Positions 25,401 to 33,826 of a DNA stretch of 64,000 nt are shown here, in pieces. Every line of letters starts with the position of its first letter. The first letter of the stretch is position 1. The notes beneath the pieces are model-generated. The model was not told the DNA's origin. It did not search any database and was given only the letters and a program-made list of their open reading frames with translations. The DNA is from Dipetalonema caudispina (Eukaryota > Nematoda > Chromadorea > Rhabditida > Onchocercidae), in NCBI GenBank assembly GCA_013365325.1, contig JABVXV010000129.1, positions 93,245 through 157,244 of the forward strand. Reading direction: 5' to 3'. Position numbers and translations under genes: made by a program.

Positions 25401-28400
25401 CTGCAATGCCAAATATCCATCGGTTGCAGCCACAACTGTAGAGATTAATTCACCGACAATTATTTTCACTGTATCAACTTCTCTTGCCGTATCTTCAACA
25501 ATCGGTGGAAGTCCTTTACCTCGTTGATGGCTTAATATCAGGCCAATAACTTCCACCGTCTTCCCAAGTCCCATTTCGTCAGCCAATATACCACATGAAA
25601 CAGTGCCAACATGACCATATTAGAAATAAAATTTAGAAAACAACGCAACCCATACAATCACTTTATGCATCGCGTGTAATGCTAAGCTACCATGAAATAA
25701 TTTGGTCATATTACTGAAATGCATGAAATATCTTAATAAATAAATAAACGAATTACAGTTTAATTACTTTTTGTGATATATCAATTTTACACATGATTTC
25801 TCCCAAGCATTACAATTTTGAAATAGGAATTCTTTCATATAGACATTATTTAGAATAAATTTCATGTATTTGATATTTGCAGCAGTTGAAATTTGAGAAA
25901 CATTAATAGTTAATTCAAATATAAATGCTATAAGAGTTAGATCTGAGGACAGTGGAAATTCAAACAAGCATTACACTAGGACGAAACAATTTTTATAGAA
26001 GTTCAGCTATAATCAAAAAAAATAAAGCATGTTTATTTTACTAGCATAGCTTCAATCTGTTTTATCAAGTAAATATCTAAGAATACCTTGAGGACATTTA
26101 CCGAATGATGGTCTACGGAGCTGTCGTGATATAGATCCAGTGACTGGTGAATACAGAATTCGTGGTGTAGTTGGCAGCTCGATAAAATCATCTTTTACCA
26201 TAAATATGGTTTGCTGACCAGGATCTTCACGTGAGATCATAAAGCGTATTGCATCTTCCTAGATGTGACTGGACAATTTTAATGGATCATTAAAACGTCC
26301 AACACGCAAAACGAATATAAGCTAGAATTTGACTGTTTAAATCATGCCATAAAAAAGCACTATTTCATACTTTAATTTATAGATTTTTGCTAAACTGCAT
26401 GCCAGAAGAATATGACTTATTTCTATCTACTTCTAGTAAATAGCAAACAGCTATAAAATCTTTAACCAATCCAAAAAGAAAAAAAAAACACCATATGAAA
26501 TGAAAAAATCCGCCTCAACTCAAAACTAACTCAGCAAATACACGTCAGTCGAATAAAAGATGTTGTAAAAAAGCAAAACAAACTTGGTAAGGTCGTAATA
26601 CTGCAACAATATTTTCAGTGGAAATACCCCAATTTTTTACGGGTTCACGTTTCACACTTTCAAAGAATCCATCAATATTCTCTTTTTCTTTTATTGTGGA
26701 TCCTGCTGAAGAAATGGGAGCTGGTACCTGAAGGTTCCCTCAATGAAACTTCTCTCACGTTTTTAAATCCAGAACTACTGCATGTACAGCCAGAATTTTT
26801 GCAACTTGATCCCCTTTCACTATTCTTATCCTCTAGAGTGGTGACACCAAGAACAAACTCGAGCTTTAGTCTTCTGATGAAAATCGACAAAGTCAACTTT
26901 ATGTCTACCACTTATTCATTCCAACCTATCTGCTTGTGAAGCCTGCCAACAGAAAACTTATCTTGAGGAAGCTCTGGAATTCTTAATGAACTTTTTAATG
27001 AATTTACAAAAAAATGAAGAAATCGAAAGCAAGCTTACCAAATCAGGGAAGAACATCGCAATAATGGTCTTGACATCAACTGAATCATTCACACTATAAA
27101 TATTATTTTCGTGAATAACCGCATTATCTTTTAAAAAAAGGCTGAATTTTAAAGCACCTTCACTGCTAATTGTTGCGACCATCTCAAATGCTCGTGTCCA
27201 TCTGCAACATAACCAACTCCTTAGCCAAAAAATTGTGACTATACAAGAAATGCTGTAGTTCACTAGTGTAATAAGCATGGCTGTCTTAATATGATTCATC
27301 TGCACATCAATCATCGGGATTATCTTAAAGAAGAAACCTATCATTTCATAAAACATGCTTAATGGATAAAGAAACATTACACAATCATAAAAAATATCTG
27401 AATCGGTATTAAGTTTCACTTCAACTTGCAATTATTTCTTTTATTAACCAAACGAAAAAATGACAGAGTTCTTTGTGTGATTGTATAATGCTAGTAGGAA
27501 GTTTAATTTTAAATAAAAAATATGACAAGCTTGCTATATACGCAGATCGCCAACCACACGAAAAACTGACTGGACATTGGTCTTATTATTTCAATACAAA
27601 AAAGTGAACAGCTTTTTAATAAAGCTATGCTTATTACCATCATTTAACTACAGCTTATTAAAATTAAAAAAGTTATCCCATTGCTTCTCACTTTCCTCAC
27701 TATCTTTTTGATCAACAGTATCATCTGTGCTTTCATATACCCGAAACCATTCACTTTAGAAAGGAATCAGTTTTCTTTATTGAAAATGATATTATTACAC
27801 AATTTTAGATCTTCATAATTTATGCCCCACTTCATTATTTTTCATCTACGATCATCGATCCGGTCTTTAGCTTTCTCGTCATAAACTTTACATAACTTTT
27901 CAGTAATCCCAACCGTGGTTTGCCTTAACTGTGACTAAAAATTTGAAACTGCATGAACACAATCGCGTAAGTCGCATAAAACTTCTGCGTATTAATGTAA
28001 AGTGAGTTCCAAATCTCACAGCCGAGATCATCACTTTCTTGAAAACTGAAATTTCGAATCCAATGGTAACTCACTTTAAATTTGACAACTTGTAGAAAAG
28101 CCAATTTTTCTTTTCATTTAATCTGCCAGTGGTGTGCTGCCAGGAGAACAAATTAGCAACCCAGAGCTTCATTCGCTTTTCCTTGGGAGTAAGCCATCTA
28201 CCAAACTATAATGAATAATTTCAAACAAAACAGACGAAAAAAACATCCAAAATAAAATAATTATTTGAAGATAATCGAAGCCGAATATGCAACACATCTG
28301 TTCCATCCTAATTAAATTCTCCTACTCCATTTTAATTTTTCTGCTTTTATAACAAGCTTACTTTAATTTCCAAACCTTTAACTTTTTAAACTTCATGAAA

Positions 28401-29140
28401 ATTTTTTATTAAATTTCAAAATAAGAACGAATATGAGACCGTTTAATTAAAATCAAATCATATTTTGAAAAGAATACTCTGAAAAGGCCACATGCTCGAC
28501 AAAACACTATGCTTCGACGTCGACTGCCACATAACCGGCGAACAGCTCCAATATTATCAACATCCTTGCGATCAACTTCCGTGGAACCCAGAAAGCAATA
28601 AACGGCATTTTGGGCATCCGGACTTGAGCAATCGAATGCTGTCTATACTCAACATTTTAAAATCATGAATTGAAGACTAATAAGAAGACATTAAATTTTG
28701 AAGATCTTCTAAAAAACAATCCCAGAAAATTTACGAAGAAGTAGCACAAAAGCACTGCTAGGAAATTTATTTAAACTCCTTTTTCTATTAAAACTTACGC
28801 TTTCATCATGTGAATTGCATTGAATATCGTTGTGCGTTTTCCTGGCACGGTAACTCATATGATAAAAACAACAATATCTGAAATACCTGTAACAAATATT
28901 TGCTTATTATTTCCAGCTTACTCTACTGACTAATTCAGCTGCCAAAGACGATCTTCGAGTCGAAGAATCACGTTGAACTGCTAGAATTATTTCCGCCTAT
29001 TAGATAATAAATAACATTGCATGTCTTGAACAGAGTGTTGTAAACCATAAATTTGGTCAAGCTCCAAATTCAAAATTATGCAATAGCCATATTGGATTAC
29101 ATAATTAAATACAATGGATAATGATACATACTAAAGGCAT
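16483..29140 (-). CDS. shprh-like: SHPRH-type SNF2 ATPase / RING E3 ubiquitin ligase
   Basis: SHPRH, a Rad5-type enzyme, polyubiquitinates PCNA when replication stalls. Thirty-four exons join in phase to about 1,497 residues (human about 1,680). Exons: 29132-29140, 28922-28996, 28478-28642, 28075-28205, 27652-27753, 27039-27201, 26728-26863, 26584-26687, 26087-26258, 25395-25591, 24889-25095, 24618-24725, 24215-24356, 23542-23609, 23249-23372, 22990-23153, 22767-22866, 22392-22525, 22183-22288, 21902-22037, 21715-21826, 21483-21590, 20908-21128, 20674-20865, 20206-20267, 20082-20139, 19700-19927, 18878-18992, 18509-18708, 17909-18071, 17344-17541, 16970-17089, 16641-16791, 16483-16505. Landmarks in order are LRPYQ, Walker A DEMGLGKT, a reduced PHD-like CTAC..CPEC, LIIAPSTICHQW, DEAQ, ITGTP, a Cys-rich knuckle, RING, and RIDRIGQ. 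The start ATG-CCT-TTA is followed by a strong gtatgt donor. The first five exons are less certain, and the 20206 donor (gttcaa) is weak. The human linker-histone region is missing. Confidence 0.87.
16641..17541 (-). other. SNF2 helicase C-lobe of the SHPRH-type protein
   Basis: Three exons encode the second RecA-like lobe. They read SIRLRDPTSKTLLFTS, then LLVMPMSSGARGLNLT (motif V) and NNIIFVEPQMD, then AIGRIDRIGQ (motif VI with the arginine finger). The order and spacing match SHPRH. The join between the first two of these exons uses an apparent GC donor at 17343-17342. Confidence 0.85.
17909..18708 (-). other. RING finger of the SHPRH-type protein, split by an intron
   Basis: Two exons encode a C3HC4 RING. 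The first has CPIC, then PCAHCLCVSC; after an intron of about 437 bases comes CVVCR. All eight zinc ligands are visible, which supports ubiquitin-ligase activity. The preceding exon sequence (RQTDLNALELEKLKQ) is a helical linker like the human one. The intron between the halves contains the inverted repeat listed at 18168-18254. Confidence 0.88.
18168..18254. repeat. Imperfect inverted repeat of about 42 bp arms plus a third copy
   Basis: Within the intron that splits the RING exons, an arm at about 18168-18210 is followed almost directly by its inverted copy at about 18213-18254. The shared core includes taatgagctctatta and gca-agcat-c-gcaccat. A third, direct copy of the inner half lies at about 18131-18160. 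It has the look of a small foldback element inserted in the intron; no open frame is present. Confidence 0.75.
22990..26687 (-). other. SNF2 helicase N-lobe of the SHPRH-type protein, with insert
   Basis: This exon block carries motif Q-like LRPYQEDAIRFM, motif I ADEMGLGKT, motif Ia LIIAPSTICHQWYEEL, motif II CIDEAQMVE and motif III ITGTP. Between motifs I and Ia lies a reduced zinc region (CTACSTIC and CPEC, exon 24889-25095) that aligns in place with the PHD finger of human SHPRH, but a His in the usual position is not visible. The catalytic residues for ATP binding (GKT) and hydrolysis (DEAQ) are present, so the ATPase is predicted active. Confidence 0.85.
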
Positions 29141-29782
29141 CTTTGCAACCCTTGTAAAAACCATGTAAAAATTCAGATAAAATGAAACGTTTTAAATCGC
29201 ATTCGAAGTTTAACAATCCGTCAACACATTTCGGGTCAGACTTTGCTGACCCTTACAATATTTTCAAAAATATATAACAGAATTCAGATTCTAATCTCTA
29301 ACATATGATATTTCACTTAATCTCTTATTCAATAATCATCTCTTTCGTCAAATAAATAACATTTGTTCACGGATATTTTATCTAAATATATTGATCCACG
29401 TAACAATCTTCACTCCGTAACCCTTTCGCACGAAAATTTATATAGCTTAAAATTCCTGTAAATCAAAATCTACTCGGAAAAGCCAGAAGAGCATTTGAAA
29501 ATAATTGGTAATTCGAAAAAAAATCAGAACTATTCGCAAGAAAATGAGAACTTAGTATAACGAAAACAATCGAGTCAAAACTGTAAAGTCAACTATGAGT
29601 ATCGCATTATCGCTCCACCATAACAAAGCATCGCTACACGCTATGGTCATTTAACATGAAAAGTTTGCTGCAATTCAATTTCTGAAGAAAAAAAGCCAGG
29701 AGATCTACAAATTTAAATACAAATCCAGGATTACTGTTGAAAATTCAAACAGAAATTATCCAGAAGGAAATCTGTGAAAAAT
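29141..29782 (-). other. Spacer between RCCD1-type and SHPRH-type genes
   Basis: These 640 bases lie downstream of the RCC1-repeat gene and upstream of the first SHPRH-type exon, with both genes on the minus strand. I see no exon and no clear AATAAA for the upstream gene. The shared direction would allow one transcript, but the spacing is long for a typical nematode operon. Confidence 0.35.
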
Positions 29783-30730
29783 TCAAATCATAGTAGTACT
29801 GCCAAGAGTGAGCACCGATTGATCAGCTAGCCTTAACCAGGTGCCATTCCCACGGGCGGTAATACCAATTACACTTTCAATAATGTCCAACGGTGCAGGT
29901 ATATCCAGAATTTCCCCAACTTCACAGCAATCACCCAGCTGTCCACAATTATTCCATCCCCATAGATATACATCACCATCATCAGTTAACGCGGCACTAT
30001 GCCATCCACCGCATGCCACCTGTAGCACCGGCAAAGGCGTCAAATATTCCACTATCTTTGGCTGTTGCTCACATTCCACTGTACCATGGCCAAGCTCACC
30101 TCGACTTCCTGTACCCATACTATAAATCGTACCGCCTACAGTTAAAATCAATATGTGATCGTTACCAGCAGAAAGCTGTCGGATGGACTCAGCAGATCCA
30201 AATTGCAATAATTGAAAATCATTAGTCTTATTTTCGGTGAAAATTCGATACAGCGATGCCTCACCATTACTATTATTTTTCGCCAAGAAACATGATCGAC
30301 TTGTGGCACAAATGAGGAAATCTTCAACTTCGCTCAAATTTGACTTTATCCCCGCTTCAGGTTGCTGCATTTCGCAATGGGCCAGTTCTGCTATTTGGCT
30401 AGCATTACAATCCACTCTTCCATGCATTGGTTCCGTTTCCACAGTGATATTTGCGAGAGGCTCGAATTTGAGATTTTCCGAAATGGTATCCAAATTGAGG
30501 AAATAAACGAAAAATGAATCTATCCGAAGGATGTAAATTCGGTGATTGTATGATGCCAACGCAAAAATGTAATTATGAGTGTGAGATATGTCCTTGATTG
30601 CACTATCTACCTGGAATCGAGATATTCTTTGAAGAAGGTAATTCCGCAGGATAATTTGTGATTGCGTTGAATTCCGTCGAATTTCGATGGTACCAAAATA
30701 TGCAACAAATATTCCACATTCTTCATCCAT
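29783..30730 (-). CDS. rccd1-like: RCC1-repeat protein, RCCD1 type, intronless
   Basis: One uninterrupted frame encodes 315 residues. The C-terminal half carries RCC1 beta-propeller repeats, seen as LSAGNDHILILTVGGTIYSMG, GSRGELGHG, VACGGWHSAALTDDGDVYLW and GWNNCGQLGD. It ends in a Gly/Trp motif (NGTWLRLADQ) that resembles the last blade of RCCD1. The N-terminal half is divergent. In mammals RCCD1 partners the JmjC protein KDM8 on chromatin; that role is inferred here by similarity. Length is a little short of human RCCD1 (about 376). All other confident genes in this window have introns; this one has none. A splice acceptor lies 16 bases before the ATG. Other RCC1-family members are possible, because the propeller repeats alone do not settle orthology. 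Confidence 0.8.
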   Translation of the reverse strand: MDEECGIFVAYFGTIEIRRNSTQSQIILRNYLLQRISRFQVDSAIKDISHTHNYIFALASYNHRIYILRIDSFFVYFLNLDTISENLKFEPLANITVETEPMHGRVDCNASQIAELAHCEMQQPEAGIKSNLSEVEDFLICATSRSCFLAKNNSNGEASLYRIFTENKTNDFQLLQFGSAESIRQLSAGNDHILILTVGGTIYSMGTGSRGELGHGTVECEQQPKIVEYLTPLPVLQVACGGWHSAALTDDGDVYLWGWNNCGQLGDCCEVGEILDIPAPLDIIESVIGITARGNGTWLRLADQSVLTLGSTTMI

Positions 30731-30747
30731 TCATACCGTTTTTATTC
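30731..30747 (-). promoter_or_regulatory. Leader with acceptor and overlapping three-codon upstream ORF
   Basis: On the minus strand, aaatatttcag ends at 30747 and leaves a 16-base leader, as expected for spliced-leader trans-splicing. An ATG at 30734-30732 reads only Met-Asn-Gly-stop and overlaps the main start in another frame, so it may reduce initiation at the main ATG. Confidence 0.45.
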
Positions 30748-31306
30748 TGAAATATTTCAAATTTTACTACAAAGTTATTTCAATAAATATGAAAATTTCT
30801 CATTATTCTTGCACACCTATTAATCTATTGTTGTCTTTCTTTGAGAACCAAAAATAAAACCTTGAAGTATTTTTCGTTTGTTTTCATTTGGGGGGCAAGT
30901 TTCTTTATTATCTGTTTGGTATCTTATTGGTATTGATTCATTTTCATCCCATAATTTAATCAGTAATATCACTCAACAAATTTCTCACTTAAATTTATTA
31001 ATTAATCTAAGATGTTCTACATTTCATGACACTAACTATTATTTACATCCTTGCAAATTCCAACAAATCAACAATAACTTCAAAAATCTCTCCCAAATAT
31101 GAAGTAACCTTTCTATAGTCACCACTTATCGAAATTGTTAATGACAACTACTTTAAGCTTATTAGCTGTTCCGGTAAAGGGGTGTTTGAATCTAAGGAGT
31201 TAACTTTTTCATTTTACGGATAATAATGATTGGATTTTGATTTAATTATGTTAAATTTTGCTATCATAGATTGTACCGATTAATTACGAGGAGATATGTT
31301 TCATCA
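30748..31306. promoter_or_regulatory. Divergent intergenic region between RCCD1-type and NUDT9-type genes
   Basis: The two genes start about 575 bases apart on opposite strands, so this segment probably holds promoters for both. I recognised no specific factor site. A frame at 30878-31102 is open but low in complexity and is not supported as coding. Confidence 0.5.
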
Positions 31307-33119
31307 ATGCTCATTGCAAACATCGGAGTTATCCGGTTTGTTATGAATTCCGGTTTGATTGCAAATTCAAAAATGCATCACAAATGCCGAAATATAGGTT
31401 CTTTTTTCTTTAAAATATTGCTTTTTTAGTAATTCTCGATATCATTATGAATTTCTACAGATTAACAGTTATTGCTGTCTTTTTATATTGTACTACTTGA
31501 TATTCACAATTGTCTGCTTTTCAGTTTAGAAACAACATTTACCGACTGCTACTCTTCTTTACATTGTACAATGAATGAGTAAATTTAAAGTGGAAAGTAA
31601 AAGTTTCCAAGAATGTCCATAGAAATGGTAGTTATGTAGAATAATACCTATATGTACTTATATCTTAATATTTTATTTGCGTTATTTTTCAAAGAACCAA
31701 ATGAATTCACGAACAAATAGTTAAATAAATACCTGTACATGTCTGGAATAAAATCCAGATAGTAAATTTATATATTTTCAATGATGTAAATATGCTTTTT
31801 CCGAAAGCTTCGAAAAAACTTTGATGGTTTCAGCGGTTACGTACATCTTAAATAAAATTATATATAATTTCGTGACTGCTTGATAATTTTCCGTGGTGTT
31901 GCAGAAAAACCGTATCCACGTAGTGAAGTCTATCGAGTAGAAGTACCAGATGATAAAGTCAAATGGGAAATCGTTTGGCCGGAATATGCTCCACAAGATT
32001 TCACTAGCTTAATAGCCACTGATAAACCCTGGGCGGATTCAAATAATTTCGAAAATCTAAAATTCAAATGGAACAATATTGATGGATTAATCAATCGACG
32101 TTCGTTTATGGGGTTGCTGATTTATTCAATTACATTTATGGACAAGTTACCCATATACCCCACTTTTGCAGTTATTCTGATCATCATTTTGTATGAATGT
32201 TTGGAGTTAGGCAACATTGAAAGACAGCGAAGCTTCAAATAAAACAAAACATTGTTAAGATCGACAAATAATCCAGAGCAGAAAGGAATATCTATGATAT
32301 TTAAGTATGAATATACAAGGGAAAAGAGCAACTGAGCCAAATATCCACAAATATTTTCTTTTATCGAATTCAGGAAATACAATTTGGACAAAACTGGGAG
32401 ACCACTTAATCCGGTAGGACGAACTGGATTACGAGGACGTGGAATTCTGGGCAAGTGGGGACCAAACCACGCAGCAGATCCAATCGTAAGTAGAATCCAT
32501 GAAGGGCAATTACAGTTTGTTGGGATCGCCCGGCGAGATACCGGTGAATGGGCCATTCCTGGAGGTATGGTGGATGCTGGTGAAGACGTACAGGAAACTT
32601 TGAAAAGGTAGGAAGTCTTCGTTTTTGGTGCAAACTTCCAGAATAAAAAAATCTGGGAAATTTTAGAGAGTTTACGGAAGAGGCTTTGGATGGCAAAACG
32701 TATCCAGAGTTGGATATGCTTTGGCGTAAAGGTGTAGAGCTATATCGTGGTTATGTGGATGATCCACGGAATACGGATAATGCTTGGATGGAAACGGTTG
32801 TGGTTAATTTTCATGATAACGATGGCTACCTGAACAATGTCACTCTTAAAGTAAGAATGTTTGAATGATTGATTTCATAGTATGGGAAACAGTATCAGGG
32901 AAAACGGTGCAGGTCTCATCATGGCCAACTTTCTTTTCCAGCTATTTTAACTAAATTTTTATTTGATTTGTAGGTACTTCACTCAAAGTGAATAATGTGA
33001 ATTTCCAGGCAGGAGATGATGCAGTTAAATTACGGTGGATTACTGTTTCAGTGGGTGAAAAATTGTACGCGTCTCATGAAGACTTCATTCAATTACTTGC
33101 TCAACATCATGGTGTATAA
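31307..33119 (+). CDS. ndx-9-like: ADP-ribose pyrophosphatase, NUDT9 family
   Basis: Nudix hydrolase that cleaves ADP-ribose to AMP and ribose 5-phosphate. Five exons join in phase to 275 residues: 31307-31397, 31905-32112, 32374-32607, 32667-32850 and 33009-33119. Family hallmarks are visible: [19 protein letters not shown] near residue 31, [29 protein letters not shown], the Nudix box GGMVDAGE with REFTEEAL, and [17 protein letters not shown]. The box has EEA rather than EEG, as in human NUDT9. The C-terminus ([10 protein letters not shown], then [17 protein letters not shown]) completes the fold. The first exon gives a short, mildly hydrophobic start that could be a mitochondrial leader. 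Met-31307 is chosen because the upstream ATG is out of frame; a later Met at about residue 13 or 23 is possible. Donors at 32113 (gttgct) and 31398 (gttctt) are weaker than usual. Confidence 0.9.
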
Positions 33120-33153
33120 AAAAATTTTTAATGATTTCTGTAAAATGTATAGC

Positions 33154-33159
33154 AATAAA
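33154..33159 (+). terminator. Poly(A) signal AATAAA of the NUDT9-type gene
   Basis: A canonical AATAAA lies 35 bases after the stop codon. Confidence 0.6.
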
Positions 33160-33826
33160 TCTATCTTCAAATTGATGAAGCGTAACAAAAGATGTTGTCA
33201 TTCGATATCGTTACTTTATTTTTGTTTCTTGCATTATATAATTATTTTGTCAATCTTCTCGCATAAGTAAAGAACTTATACAATGAAGCTTACATTCTGA
33301 TATCAACACATGATGCGTTTCCATATCTCTTATCAGATCTAACAGTTGCCCTGCTAGTAATTACTTTATAGCTCAAATGATCACATGAGAACTGGAGATC
33401 AGGAAATTGGATGAATTCTTTTTGAAATCATCATTGACGGTTTAGAGAATGGAAAAATTGTTTTACTCTATTGCATTGATTGGCAAAATCAGTAGTGAAT
33501 TTTGAATATTTGTGAAATGCTTGGTAGAAATGTAAATGCCTTTTTTACTTAGTGGATGATTGTAATAGGTGGTTGGGTCAATGATTTTCATTGTTACCGA
33601 TCAAAGTGACATTACTCTTCTGTCCGTGCTATATCGATATGTAATTGCGATTCGGTAGTGTTGAGGCATTCGTTAGTGGTGTAGTTTTGGCGTGGTAGCC
33701 TGAAATAGTAAGTGACAAGCGATGACACTGCTAAAATGACATACCTGTTCTGTTGGATTATTATAATTGTGACTAAAGTTAAAGAAAAGAACTTAATTTC
33801 TTAAAATTTAAGAAGCATTATCAACG
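33160..33826 (+). promoter_or_regulatory. Spacer and upstream region of the SR-protein gene
   Basis: About 670 bases lie between the NUDT9-type poly(A) signal and the SR gene start. The last part should hold the SR promoter and 5' UTR. A candidate acceptor (ttaaaatttaag) ends about 15 bases before the ATG at 33827. I saw no other gene. Confidence 0.4.

Noticed and set aside
26958..27431. 157-residue hydrophobic minus-strand frame as a membrane protein
   Set aside because: Only its C-terminal part (after the acceptor at about 27202) is an exon of the SHPRH-type gene. The upstream hydrophobic part is intron read-through.
29841..30225. Plus-strand frames opposite the RCC1-repeat gene
   Set aside because: They are mirror frames of a coding exon with clear RCC1 motifs on the other strand.
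32122..32696. Minus-strand frames opposite the NUDT9-type gene
   Set aside because: The plus strand carries the Nudix box and family motifs in phase; the antisense frames have no recognisable content.
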